Shown piece after piece: positions 8,745-16,694 of a stretch of 64,000 nucleotides of DNA. The stretch spans positions 124,001 to 188,000 of the forward strand of contig JABAQU010000002.1 of assembly GCA_019187185.1 (NCBI GenBank). The letters run 5' to 3'. Each line of letters starts with the position of its first letter. Positions within the stretch are counted from its first letter, which is position 1. Source of the stretch: Steroidobacteraceae bacterium. Lineage in GTDB: Bacteria > Pseudomonadota > Gammaproteobacteria > Steroidobacterales > Steroidobacteraceae. Below the pieces are notes generated by a model, which saw nothing but the letters and a program-made list of their open reading frames with translations, did not search any database and was not told where the DNA came from. A program made the translations under genes and the position numbers.

Positions 8745-11282
8745 TCAGAAGCGCAGGCTCACGTCGAGCCCGTACGAGCGTCCCGGTGCATTGTGGATGA
8801 ACGAGCCGCCGAACTCCGGCGCCGGGATGATCTCGGCGAGGTAGGCCTCGTCCGTGAAATTGCGCGACCACGCCGTCACGCTCCACCGGTCCTGGCGCAG
8901 CGAGACGCGCGCATTGAAGATCTCGTAGGCGTCGCGGTGCATCTTCGAGAACTCGCCCTGCCCGAAACCGAACCCGGTGAACAGGTTCGGCACGCGGTTG
9001 TCCTGCACCGGGTGAAACCAGGTTTCACCGAGTGCCGTCATGTCGACGCGCGCCGAGAACTCGAGGCCATTGCCGCCGAGCGGCGTTTCGAACTCGATGC
9101 CGGCGTTGCCGGTGTACTCGGGTGCATAGGGCACCTCGTTGCCCTTGGTGTACGGCCGGCCGTCGTAGCGGTCGATCTTGCCGTCGACATAGCCGATGCC
9201 GCCAAACACCGTGAAGTGGTTGTTCAGGCGCCAGCGGGCGTCGAACTCCGCGCCCTTCAGCGTCACCTCGTCGAGGTTCGTCACGACGCGCAGCAGGCCG
9301 AAGGGGCCCGCGAGGAAGTTGAAGAACAGCATGTCGTCGACGCGGGTGTGGTACAGCGCGCCGTTCAGCACGAGCCGGCGGTCGAGCAGCTCGGCCTTGA
9401 AGCCGACTTCGGCAGCCTTCGACACTTCCTTGTCGTAATCGTCCCGCACGTTCGTGATGTTGTGGACCGATGTCGGCGTGCAGACCGGCAGCGTGTACGA
9501 GGGGCCGAGGCACAGGTTGCCATAGGCCTGCGCGACCGTGGCGGCACTGCCCGTCGAGTTGAAGCCACCGGAACGGAAGCCGTAGCCATAGGAGCCGAAC
9601 AGCGACCACTGGTCGGTGACGCGCCAGTTGACCGACAGCTTCGGCTGGAACTGGCTGTACGTCTTGTCACGATCCGGGATGCCCGTGGTCGCGAGTGCCG
9701 GGTCGGCCGTGTAGGCGGGGTTGATGTACGGCGGGCCACCGGGGTTGTAGGCCGCGGCAAATCCCGGCGTCTGCGCGAGCGCCCCGGCGCCTGTCGGCAC
9801 GTTGTTGCTGACGTCGCGCTTTTCCTGGTCGTAGCGGACCGCGAGCGACACTTCGAGCCCTTCGCGGATGTCGTATGCGAGCTGACCGAAGCCCGCGATC
9901 ACCTTGCTCGAGAAATCGTCGTCGTACAGCAGATCAGTCGGATTCGGGCCGCTCGTCGGCACGAAGGCCTGGTGCAGGAACACACCGCCCCCGTTGTCCG
10001 AACCCTGCGAGACGACGACGCGCCGGTCGATGTCGGCGAAGTAGACGCCCCCGATCCAGCGCAGGCGCTGATCGCCGGGCGAGGCGAGGCGCAGTTCCGC
10101 GCTCAGGTCCTCCTGGTCGCGCTGCTGGTACTGGTAGCCGTCGCAGGTCGTCGGGCTGTACGGCGGCAGGAAGCTCGTGACGAAGCCGCCGCTCGGCGCA
10201 TAGAAGAACGGCGCGGGCAACGGGGTATCGGCCATGCGCGCATCGTTCGACGCGAGGCACGAGGACGTCGTGCTGTAGAGGTTGAACGCCGCGCTCGTGC
10301 CGTCCGTGACGAAGTTGTTGTCCTGCTTGTTGTAGGCGACGTAGCCGGTGAGCGTGTTCGCACCGACACCCCACTCGCCCTTGAGCGACAGGTTGATGTT
10401 GTCCTGCTCGTTGACCGGCTTCACGTTGTTCAGGTACTCGAACCGGTGCGCATTCGGGTCTTCCTGGAACACCGGTGCATTCAGCGCCGCGGCGGCATCG
10501 GCGAGTGCGAGCGAGCCGTTGAAGTTGATCGCACCGGCCTTGGCGGTCGAGTACTTCGCCTTGAGGTCGAACTTGCCACCCCCCGCCTCGAACATCAGGC
10601 GGCCCTGGAAGCCCGTTTCCTCGAAATAGTCCACGCAGTCGTCGCAGCCGAGGACCTTGTTGTCCCACTGGCCGTCGGTCGTGCGGTAGTAGCCCGAGAG
10701 GCTGCCGCGGACGCCATCCGACAGCGCCCCGCCCGTCCAGAAGTTCGCCTTGTAGCTCGCATCGCTGCCGATGCCGGCGCCCACGTCGAACTCGAACTCG
10801 TCGGTCGGCTTGCGGGTGGAGAGGATGATCGCGCCCGCGACCGCATTGCGGCCGTACACGGCGCCCTGCGGGCCCTTCAGGACCTCGATCTGCGATATCG
10901 AGTTCAGTTCCTGGTTGAGCGCGGCCGGGTTCGTCTGCAGCACGCCGTCGATCACGAGCGCAAAGTTCGTCTCGGTGTCGCGGCCGGTGTTGATGCCGCG
11001 GATGTTGACCTGCATGTCACCGATCTCCGCCGTCTGCACCTGCGACAGGCCGGGGGTGAGCGCAATGAAATCCTGCGGGCGCTCGATGCCGGCGGCCTGG
11101 ATGTCCCGTGTCGTGAACGCGTCGACCGTCGCGGGCACGTCGAGCAGCACCTCCGCGCGCTGGCGCGCGGTCGTCACGACGACTTCCTCCATGCCGGGCT
11201 GCGTGCCGGCCTCCTGGGCGTGCGCGACGGTACCGGTGATGGCCGCAGCGGCGGCCGCCGCGATCAGGCGTGACGTGGACAT
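8745..11282 (-). CDS. TonB-dependent outer-membrane receptor
   Basis: Outer-membrane active transporter of 845 residues. It has a signal peptide ending VAHAQ near residue 23, a TonB-box-like EEVVVTTARQR, a plug domain (IEVLKGPQGAVYGRNAVAGAIIL) and a long barrel that closes with a C-terminal Phe (YGLDVSLRF). This is the sphingomonad/Steroidobacter-type receptor family, often used for large or hydrophobic organic compounds rather than only siderophores. Several Cys pairs (for example GCDDC) sit in predicted external loops. It is transcribed away from the amidohydrolase gene; a TTGTCCGGACA palindrome lies between the two, which suggests that it imports the substrate of the neighbouring CoA pathway. 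The cargo is unknown. Confidence 0.93.
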   Translation of the reverse strand: MSTSRLIAAAAAAAITGTVAHAQEAGTQPGMEEVVVTTARQRAEVLLDVPATVDAFTTRDIQAAGIERPQDFIALTPGLSQVQTAEIGDMQVNIRGINTGRDTETNFALVIDGVLQTNPAALNQELNSISQIEVLKGPQGAVYGRNAVAGAIILSTRKPTDEFEFDVGAGIGSDASYKANFWTGGALSDGVRGSLSGYYRTTDGQWDNKVLGCDDCVDYFEETGFQGRLMFEAGGGKFDLKAKYSTAKAGAINFNGSLALADAAAALNAPVFQEDPNAHRFEYLNNVKPVNEQDNINLSLKGEWGVGANTLTGYVAYNKQDNNFVTDGTSAAFNLYSTTSSCLASNDARMADTPLPAPFFYAPSGGFVTSFLPPYSPTTCDGYQYQQRDQEDLSAELRLASPGDQRLRWIGGVYFADIDRRVVVSQGSDNGGGVFLHQAFVPTSGPNPTDLLYDDDFSSKVIAGFGQLAYDIREGLEVSLAVRYDQEKRDVSNNVPTGAGALAQTPGFAAAYNPGGPPYINPAYTADPALATTGIPDRDKTYSQFQPKLSVNWRVTDQWSLFGSYGYGFRSGGFNSTGSAATVAQAYGNLCLGPSYTLPVCTPTSVHNITNVRDDYDKEVSKAAEVGFKAELLDRRLVLNGALYHTRVDDMLFFNFLAGPFGLLRVVTNLDEVTLKGAEFDARWRLNNHFTVFGGIGYVDGKIDRYDGRPYTKGNEVPYAPEYTGNAGIEFETPLGGNGLEFSARVDMTALGETWFHPVQDNRVPNLFTGFGFGQGEFSKMHRDAYEIFNARVSLRQDRWSVTAWSRNFTDEAYLAEIIPAPEFGGSFIHNAPGRSYGLDVSLRF

Positions 11283-11360
11283 GTGCGAAGCTCCCCTCTG
11301 GCGGCTGTTGTTGCCGGAATGCCTCAGGCATCCCGATCGTCGTCGGCGCCGCCGATCCTA

Positions 11361-11385
11361 GCATGGGGTGCGGCCGCACAGGCAA
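11361..11385 (-). promoter_or_regulatory. Possible sigma70-type promoter for the TonB receptor gene
   Basis: On the minus strand TTGCCT (11385-11380) and a TAGGAT-like -10 (ending near 11356-11361) are about 19 bases apart, each matching consensus at four of six positions. The operator-like palindrome ends six bases upstream of this -35. Weak evidence only; the spacing is long. Confidence 0.25.
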
Positions 11386-11390
11386 GCCTT

Positions 11391-11404
11391 ATTGTCCGGA
11401 CAAT
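11391..11404. promoter_or_regulatory. Candidate GntR operator 1 (ATTGTCCGGACAAT)
   Basis: A perfect 14-bp palindrome in the 265-base divergent region between the TonB receptor and amidohydrolase genes. It matches 12 of 14 positions of a second copy at 16141-16154, next to a gene for a GntR/HutC-type repressor. A short perfect palindrome with TGT...ACA half-sites is the usual form of a GntR-family operator. The rest of the 11283-11547 gap shows nothing else I can name. Confidence 0.6.
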
Positions 11405-11547
11405 CCTGTGCAGGCGCGATACAACTTTCCGGTCGCGTGGAAACAACGACGGGGCGGCAGGCGGGCACCGGAACCGGGCATCGGGGCGGGTCCGGGCGCC
11501 GCCTGCTAGCATAACCGGCTGCCCCATCCCCGTTTGGAGCCCGAGGC

Positions 11548-12420
11548 ATGAGCGAAACGCGAGCACCGGTCATGGCGATCGATATCGTCGCCGGAATCTG
11601 GACACAGGAGGCGCTGTCGCATCGCCCCGGCTGGCAGGAGGAATTCTTCGCCGGCAAGATGAAATCGAAGACCAGCATGCAGGGCCTGTCGCTCGACGAC
11701 ATGCTGGCGCAGATGGCCGAGGCGGGCATCGAGCGCGCTTTCCTCTTTGCGCCGAAGGCCGGCCGCAAGGGACTGCCCGGCTCGTTCCACCTGCCCTATG
11801 ACGTGGTGGCGCGCGCGGTCGAGAAGCATCCCGGGCGCTTCTACGGCCTGGCCGGCATCGATCCGTTCGAAGGCATGAACGGCGTGCGCGCGCTCGAGGA
11901 CGCGGTGCGGAACATGGGCTTCATCGGCGCGCATCTCTATCCGCACTGGTACGACCTGCCGCCCGACCACGCGAAGTACTACCCGTTCTACGCAAAGTGC
12001 TGCGAACTCGGCGTGCCGATCCAGATGCAGGTCGGCCAGTCGATGGTGTACGCGAAGGAGCAGCCGATGCGCAGCGTGGGTCGCCCGATCCTGCTCGACG
12101 GCATCGCCTGCGATTTTCCGGAGCTGAAGCTGATCGGCATCCACGTCGGCATTCCGTGGGCCGACGAGATGATCGCGATGGCCTGGAAGCACGCCAATGT
12201 GTTCATCGGCTCCGACGCCCACAGCCCGAAGTTCTGGCCACAGAGCTTCGTCAACTACATCGACAGTTACGGCCAGGACAAGGTCCTCTTCGGGACCGAC
12301 TTCCCGGTGCTCGGCTTCAGGCGGACGATGGACGAAGTGCTGGCCCTCGGTCTGCGCCCCGATCCGCTGCGCAAGTTCCTGCGCGACAACGCGCTGCGGG
12401 TATACGGCATCCGGCCGTAG
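11548..12420 (+). CDS. Amidohydrolase-2 family protein lacking the HxH metal motif
   Basis: TIM-barrel protein of 290 residues in the ACMSD / gamma-resorcylate decarboxylase branch of the amidohydrolase superfamily. Family features include a beta-6 histidine in GIHVG and the beta-8 Asp in VLFGTDFPVLGF. The first strand reads AIDIVAGIWT, where active members have a D-x-H-x-H motif: the two His ligands are Val14 and Gly16 here. The beta-5 position (PIQMQVGQ) also lacks His. The protein may bind its metal differently or have lost it. It starts at an ATG with GGAG nine bases upstream and is followed 11 bases later by the GST gene. A hydrolase or decarboxylase of the imported substrate is the simplest guess. 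Confidence 0.8.
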   Translation: MSETRAPVMAIDIVAGIWTQEALSHRPGWQEEFFAGKMKSKTSMQGLSLDDMLAQMAEAGIERAFLFAPKAGRKGLPGSFHLPYDVVARAVEKHPGRFYGLAGIDPFEGMNGVRALEDAVRNMGFIGAHLYPHWYDLPPDHAKYYPFYAKCCELGVPIQMQVGQSMVYAKEQPMRSVGRPILLDGIACDFPELKLIGIHVGIPWADEMIAMAWKHANVFIGSDAHSPKFWPQSFVNYIDSYGQDKVLFGTDFPVLGFRRTMDEVLALGLRPDPLRKFLRDNALRVYGIRP

Positions 12421-12431
12421 GACCGCGGCCG

Positions 12432-13037
12432 ATGCAGATCATCGGTACATCGACCAGCCCTTTCACGCGCAAGGTGCGCGTGGTCGCACTCGAGAAGGAC
12501 ATCCCGCACGAATTCGTCACCTCGAGCCCGATGATCGACAGCGCGGAAGTGCAGGCCGCCAATCCGCTCGGCAAGGTGCCGGTCCTGGTGCGCGACGACG
12601 GCTCGAGGCTCGTCGATTCACCGCTGATCGCGGCCTGGCTCGACAGCCTGAACGATACGCCGCGCCTGCTGCCGCGCGAGGGTCATGCACGTGAGGTGGT
12701 GCGCCAGCTCGAGGCCATCGCCGACGGCGTGCTCGATGCGGCAGTGCTCGTACGCATGGAAATGCTGCGGCCGGAGCACCTGCGCAGCGCCGAGTGGATC
12801 TCCTGGCAGGAGGGCAAGGTGCACCGGGGCCTCGCGCATCTCGACAAGGTGGCGAGGGCGCAGCGCTTCCTCGTCGGTGAGGCGATGACGCTCGCCGATG
12901 TGGCGCTCGCCTGCGGCCTTGCGTGGCTCGAGTTCCGCTTCGCCGAGCGCGACTGGCGCGCGCACTATCCGGCGGCGGCACGGCTCGCGGCCGGCCTGCT
13001 CGCGAGGCCTTCGTTCGGCGCCACGCCGATGACCTGA
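12432..13037 (+). CDS. Glutathione S-transferase family protein
   Basis: A 201-residue GST-fold protein. The thioredoxin-like domain begins MQIIGTSTSPFTRKVRV, with the S-P-F-x-R-K-V start typical of bacterial GSTs, and has the cis-Pro region GKVPVL and the LVDSPLI glutathione-binding Ser. The all-helical C-terminal domain includes FLVGEAMTLADVALACGL. It follows the amidohydrolase gene by 11 bases and is probably co-transcribed. It could detoxify or open a reactive intermediate of the pathway; no specific substrate is indicated. The gene ends against a convergent CoA-transferase gene. Confidence 0.88.
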   Translation: MQIIGTSTSPFTRKVRVVALEKDIPHEFVTSSPMIDSAEVQAANPLGKVPVLVRDDGSRLVDSPLIAAWLDSLNDTPRLLPREGHAREVVRQLEAIADGVLDAAVLVRMEMLRPEHLRSAEWISWQEGKVHRGLAHLDKVARAQRFLVGEAMTLADVALACGLAWLEFRFAERDWRAHYPAAARLAAGLLARPSFGATPMT

Positions 13038-13045
13038 GAAGGCGA

Positions 13046-13063
13046 CCGCCGCGCGCGCGGCGG
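13046..13063. terminator. GC palindrome between convergent genes, possible bidirectional terminator
   Basis: An 18-base perfect GC palindrome sits in the 28-base gap between the converging GST and CoA-transferase genes. Its place suggests a shared terminator, but it has no loop and no flanking T-tract. Confidence 0.35.
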
Positions 13064-13065
13064 CG

Positions 13066-14295
13066 TCAGTCCGCGCCTTTCGCAGCCGTCTTCGCGGCAC
13101 CGTCTGCCGTCAGGGCAGCCCCGCTCGCGAGCAGTGCATCGATCGCGGCATCGTCGAGCCCGGACTCGCGCAACACCTCGCGCGTGTGTTCGCCGAGACG
13201 CGGCGCATGGCGTTCGATGCCGGCCGGTGTCGACCCGAAATTCACCGGGAACGCGGGCAGCCTGAGCTTGCCCTCGGTCGGGTGATCGACCTCCTTCCAG
13301 AACCCGACGGCCTCGAGGTGCGGGTCGGTCGCGAGCTCCTCGAGCCCGTTCACGACAATCGTCGGTACGCTCGTCTTCGCGAACAGGTCGAGCCACTCGC
13401 GCGTGGTGCGCGTCGCCATGATCTTCGCGGTTTCCGAATAGGTGGCGTCGATGTGGCGCACGCGATCGGCGAGCGTCCGGAAGCGCGGGTCGGCGAGCAG
13501 ATCCGGACGTTCGACGACCTTGCAGAAGGTCTCCCAGTGCGCGTCGAGGTACGGCAGGATCGCGATGTACCCGTCGCGGGTCGGATAGGGCCGGCGCTCC
13601 TGGCTCATCAGGCGCGTGTAGCCCGGGGTGCCCATCGGCGGATCGAAGGTCATGCCCCACAGATGCTCGCCCATGACGAAGTGCACCATCGTCTCGTACA
13701 TCGGCACTTCGATTTCCTGGCCCTCGCCCGTGCGCTCGCGATGGAAGAGCGCCGCGAGCACGGCATAGACGACCGTGACCGCGGTCGTCTTGTCGGCGAC
13801 GACCGTCGGCAGGTAGCGCGGTTCGCCGAGCACCAGCTTGTTCAGCATCGCGATGCCGCTCGCCGCCTGGATCGAGTCGTCGAGCGCGCCCTTCGCGCCG
13901 TACGGCCCCTTCTTCGAGTAGCCGTACGCGCCGCAGTAGATGATCCGCGGGTTGACCTTCTTCAGGTCGGCGTAGTCGAGCCCGAGCTTCGTCATCACCT
14001 GCGGCCGGTTGTTGTGCACGAACACGTCGGCGGTGGCGATGAGCTTGAGCAGCGCGTCACGCGCGCCCGGCACCTTGAGGTCGAGCACGAGGCTGCGTTT
14101 GTTGCGGTTGCAGGTGAGATAGAGCGCCGCCATGCCGGGGTGGCGTGAGGCGCCGAGCGTGCGGTTGCTGTCGCCGCGCGGCGCCTCGATCTTGATGACG
14201 TCGGCACCCATGTCCCCGAGGAACTGGCAGGCCCAGGGGCCGAGCACGACGCTGGTGAGTTCGACGACACGAATGCCGTGTAATGGCCCCGGCAT
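13066..14295 (-). CDS. CaiB/BaiF class III CoA-transferase (first of three)
   Basis: Moves CoA between carboxylic acids by a Ping-Pong-like class III mechanism. The 409-residue protein has the family opening GIRVVELTSVVLGPWACQFL, the GADVIKIEAPRGD nucleotide loop and the expected catalytic Asp139, at the position four residues before Gln-Ala (LDDSIQAASG). I start at the ATG at 14295, with GAGGAG six bases upstream, rather than an earlier GTG/ATG. It lies 126 bases downstream of the lyase gene on the same strand and may share its transcript. The partner acids are not readable. Confidence 0.92.
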   Translation of the reverse strand: MPGPLHGIRVVELTSVVLGPWACQFLGDMGADVIKIEAPRGDSNRTLGASRHPGMAALYLTCNRNKRSLVLDLKVPGARDALLKLIATADVFVHNNRPQVMTKLGLDYADLKKVNPRIIYCGAYGYSKKGPYGAKGALDDSIQAASGIAMLNKLVLGEPRYLPTVVADKTTAVTVVYAVLAALFHRERTGEGQEIEVPMYETMVHFVMGEHLWGMTFDPPMGTPGYTRLMSQERRPYPTRDGYIAILPYLDAHWETFCKVVERPDLLADPRFRTLADRVRHIDATYSETAKIMATRTTREWLDLFAKTSVPTIVVNGLEELATDPHLEAVGFWKEVDHPTEGKLRLPAFPVNFGSTPAGIERHAPRLGEHTREVLRESGLDDAAIDALLASGAALTADGAAKTAAKGAD

Positions 14296-14421
14296 GCCGG
14301 TCTCCTCGCAACGAATGAGACCCAAGCTTCACATCCGCGCCAGGAGGTGGCAAGCGTGGTTTTCCACGCGTACGCTGCATGGACAGGTCTGGATCCGCGT
14401 GCGCGCGATCGGCGCCGGCAT

Positions 14422-15324
14422 TCACCCCGCAGCAGGTTCCGCACCGATCCCGAGGCGTTCGGCGAGCGCGAGGATGCGCTGCGCCCTGCGCGCCACCGGG
14501 TAGTCGACGAACACGCCGTCGACCTGGATCGACGCGACCCCTCGGATCTCCGCTTCGCCGAAGGCGGCCACGATCGTGCGCGCACGGGCGATCTCGGCGA
14601 CGCCCGGCGTGAACACGGCGTGGCACGGCGCGACCTGGTCGGGGTGGATGCACAACTTGCCCTGAAAGCCGAGGCGACGGCCGTTGCGGGCCGATTCGAG
14701 GAAACGCGCCTGGTCGCGCACTTCGATCACCACGGTGTCGACCGGCGGCTCGATGCCGGCCGCGCGCGAGGCGTGCGCGATGCGCGCACGCGCGTAGGCC
14801 AGCGCCGCCTCGTCGGCTGTCCACTCGAGGTCGAGATCATTCGTGTAATCGCCACCACCGAGCGCGATGCGGCCGATGCGCGGCGAGGCCGCCGCGATCG
14901 AGTCGATGTGCACGATGCCGCGCGCAGTCTCGACGATCAGCATCAGGTCGAGCGAGCCCGGCGCAAGGCCCGCGCGACGTTCGCAGGCATCGAGCCGCTC
15001 GACGAACCCGCGAACCTCCTCCGCCGACTCGACCTTCGGCAGCACGACGCCGTCGAGCCAGGGGCCGACGACGGCGTCGAGGTCGTCCTGCCACCACGGC
15101 GAGTGGCTGTCGTTCACGCGCACGTAGCCCGGTACCGCGCGCGGTCGCTCGAGGGCGGCGACGACGAGCGGCCGGGCCGCCGCCTTTTCCGCGTGCGCGA
15201 CCGCGTCCTCGAGATCAAGGATCGCGGCGTCGGCACCCGCCGTGAACGCCTTTTCTGCACGGCGCACGTGATTGCCGGGCGCAAACAGGTAACTGCGCAC
15301 GCCCGCCGCCGCTCGCCGCGTCAT
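14422..15324 (-). CDS. HpcH/HpaI (CitE-like) CoA-ester lyase
   Basis: Lyase of 300 residues in the CitE/malyl-CoA lyase family, which cleaves 3-hydroxyacyl-CoA esters such as malyl-, beta-methylmalyl- or citramalyl-CoA in a Mg2+-dependent retro-Claisen reaction. Motifs are RSYLFAPGNH at the start, AILDLEDAV, VRVNDSHSPW, a VVLPKVES strand with metal/substrate residues, LIVETARGI and LGGGDYTNDLDLEW. The ATG at 15324 overlaps the GntR stop codon (ATGA), so regulator and lyase are one translational unit. With the MaoC hydratase and acyl-CoA dehydrogenase across the promoter it makes a plausible route from a saturated branched dicarboxyl-CoA to two small products. Confidence 0.9.
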   Translation of the reverse strand: MTRRAAAGVRSYLFAPGNHVRRAEKAFTAGADAAILDLEDAVAHAEKAAARPLVVAALERPRAVPGYVRVNDSHSPWWQDDLDAVVGPWLDGVVLPKVESAEEVRGFVERLDACERRAGLAPGSLDLMLIVETARGIVHIDSIAAASPRIGRIALGGGDYTNDLDLEWTADEAALAYARARIAHASRAAGIEPPVDTVVIEVRDQARFLESARNGRRLGFQGKLCIHPDQVAPCHAVFTPGVAEIARARTIVAAFGEAEIRGVASIQVDGVFVDYPVARRAQRILALAERLGIGAEPAAG

Positions 15325-16088
15325 TGGGTGGTCCAGGTATCGCTCGATTGCCAGCCGCGCTGCAGGTCGAGCGAGTACAGGTAACGGTCGGACGGGTGCT
15401 CGGAAACCGAGATCTCGAAAGGCCGGTGGCCGCGGCCGTGGTAGTGGCGTATCACGGTCAGTGACGGCATGCCGATCGGCGCTTCGAGCGGCCCCGCGAG
15501 TTCCTGCGTGACGACCCCGGCGCGGATCTGCACGCGGATATGGTCCACGCGCTCGCCGTGCATCGCTTCGATCAACTGGTAGACGAGTTGGCCGCGCCGT
15601 CCGATGTGCGGCACGATGTCCCCGTATTCGGGCAGAAGGTAGACATCGGTCCACGCGATCGCGACCGGCTGCGACTTCAGGCGCCGCAACGCGCTCACCT
15701 TGAGCCATTCCGATCCGGTGCGCACATCGAGCAGTCGCGCGAGCTGCCGGTTGGCGCGGACCTGCACGGCACCCGTCACGACGAGCCGGCTGTCGGCCGG
15801 GTAGCGCATCAACTCGGACGGCGACCTGACCGTCTGCACGTACGAGGGCGAGGAGCGGCGGGCCCGCACGACCGTGCCGACGCCCTGCTGGCGGTCGATG
15901 AGGCCGAGATCGTCGAGGCGGCGCAGCGCTTCCCGCACGGTGTGGCGACTCACATTGAAACGCTCGACGAGCTCGAGCTCGCCGGGCAGCGTCTCCCCGA
16001 CCTTGAGCCGCCCGCGGCTGATATCGCCGATCAGCACATCGGCGAGTTGCCGGTACCGGGGCTGCCCGCGATCCTGTCTTTTTCCCAT
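15321..16088 (-). CDS. GntR-family (HutC subfamily) transcriptional regulator
   Basis: Regulator of 255 residues. A winged helix at about residues 12-75 has the GntR signature (LPGELELVERFNVSRHTVREALRRLDDLGLI ... GVGTVV, split here by position). A UTRA ligand-binding domain follows at about 95-245 (SEWLKVSALRR, QELAGPLEAPIGMPSL, EISVSEHPSDRYLY), as in HutC and TreR-type proteins. It sits between the lyase gene, which it overlaps, and the divergent MaoC operon. The TTGTCCGGACA palindromes at 11391 and 16141 are its likely binding sites. The ligand is probably an acid or CoA ester of the pathway, by inference. Confidence 0.92.
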   Translation of the reverse strand: MGKRQDRGQPRYRQLADVLIGDISRGRLKVGETLPGELELVERFNVSRHTVREALRRLDDLGLIDRQQGVGTVVRARRSSPSYVQTVRSPSELMRYPADSRLVVTGAVQVRANRQLARLLDVRTGSEWLKVSALRRLKSQPVAIAWTDVYLLPEYGDIVPHIGRRGQLVYQLIEAMHGERVDHIRVQIRAGVVTQELAGPLEAPIGMPSLTVIRHYHGRGHRPFEISVSEHPSDRYLYSLDLQRGWQSSDTWTTQ

Positions 16089-16112
16089 ACCGTACTCTAC
16101 CGCCGCGCGCCG

Positions 16113-16142
16113 TTGACAGTCACGGGGCCCGGAACCTAGATT
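16113..16142 (+). promoter_or_regulatory. Sigma70-type promoter of the MaoC operon
   Basis: A consensus -35 TTGACA at 16113-16118 is followed after 18 bases by TAGATT at 16137-16142 (four of six). The start site would fall in or just past the palindrome that begins here, the classic place for a repressor to block transcription. Confidence 0.55.
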
Positions 16143-16154
16143 TGTCCGGACATT
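16141..16154. promoter_or_regulatory. Candidate GntR operator 2 (TTTGTCCGGACATT)
   Basis: Shares TTGTCCGGACA with the palindrome at 11391-11404. It overlaps the end of the predicted -10 box of the MaoC promoter and lies 53 bases from the start of the divergent GntR gene, so binding could repress the operon and the regulator itself. Confidence 0.6.
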
Positions 16155-16175
16155 TGGCACTCTGGCAGGCGCCCC

Positions 16176-16694
16176 ATGACCCAGACCGCGAAACAGGTGG
16201 CCCCCGGCCGGTTCCGGGAGAGCTTCGGCCGTCACTACGAGGACTTCTCGGTGGGCGACGTGTACGAGCACCGTCCCGGCCGTACGATCACGCAGGCCGA
16301 CAACACCTGGTTCACGCTGCTGACGATGAACACACACCCGCTGCACTTCGACGAGGAATACGGCAAGGCGAGCGAGTTCGGCCGCTGCATCGTCGCGAGC
16401 CCGCTGACGGTCGCGCTGATGGTCGGCATGAGCGTCACCGACGTGAGCCAGCAGGCCATCGCGAACCTCGGCTGGCGCGAGATCCGCATGACGGCGCCGC
16501 TCTACCCCGGCGACACGCTTTATGCCGAATCGGAAGTGCTGGAAAAACGCGAATCGAAGTCCCGGCCCGGTGCCGGTGTCGTCTCGGTGCGTACGCGCGG
16601 GTTCAACCAGGACAGGGTGGAAGTCTGCACGTTCGAGCGCACGATACTGGTCGCCAAGCGCGGTCACGGCGTCGGGAGCGAGGGCAACTATTGA
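16176..16694 (+). CDS. MaoC-family (R)-hydratase
   Basis: Hot-dog-fold hydratase of 172 residues. It shows the MaoC active-site pattern in RTITQADNTWFTLLTMNTHPLHFD, with the Asp and His that hydrate the double bond of a 2-enoyl-CoA, then ASPLTVALMVGMS. Single-domain members act on crotonyl-CoA-like or itaconyl/mesaconyl-CoA substrates. It is the first gene after the predicted operator and promoter. Its ATG has GCAGG eight bases upstream, and its stop overlaps the dehydrogenase start (TGATG). With the CitE-like lyase it would make a hydratase/lyase pair, as in itaconate and beta-methylmalyl-CoA routes. Confidence 0.9.
   Translation: MTQTAKQVAPGRFRESFGRHYEDFSVGDVYEHRPGRTITQADNTWFTLLTMNTHPLHFDEEYGKASEFGRCIVASPLTVALMVGMSVTDVSQQAIANLGWREIRMTAPLYPGDTLYAESEVLEKRESKSRPGAGVVSVRTRGFNQDRVEVCTFERTILVAKRGHGVGSEGNY

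Noticed and set aside
13046-13063. GC palindrome as a protein-binding operator
   Set aside because: It lies between convergent genes and is a simple CG alternation; a terminator role is more likely.
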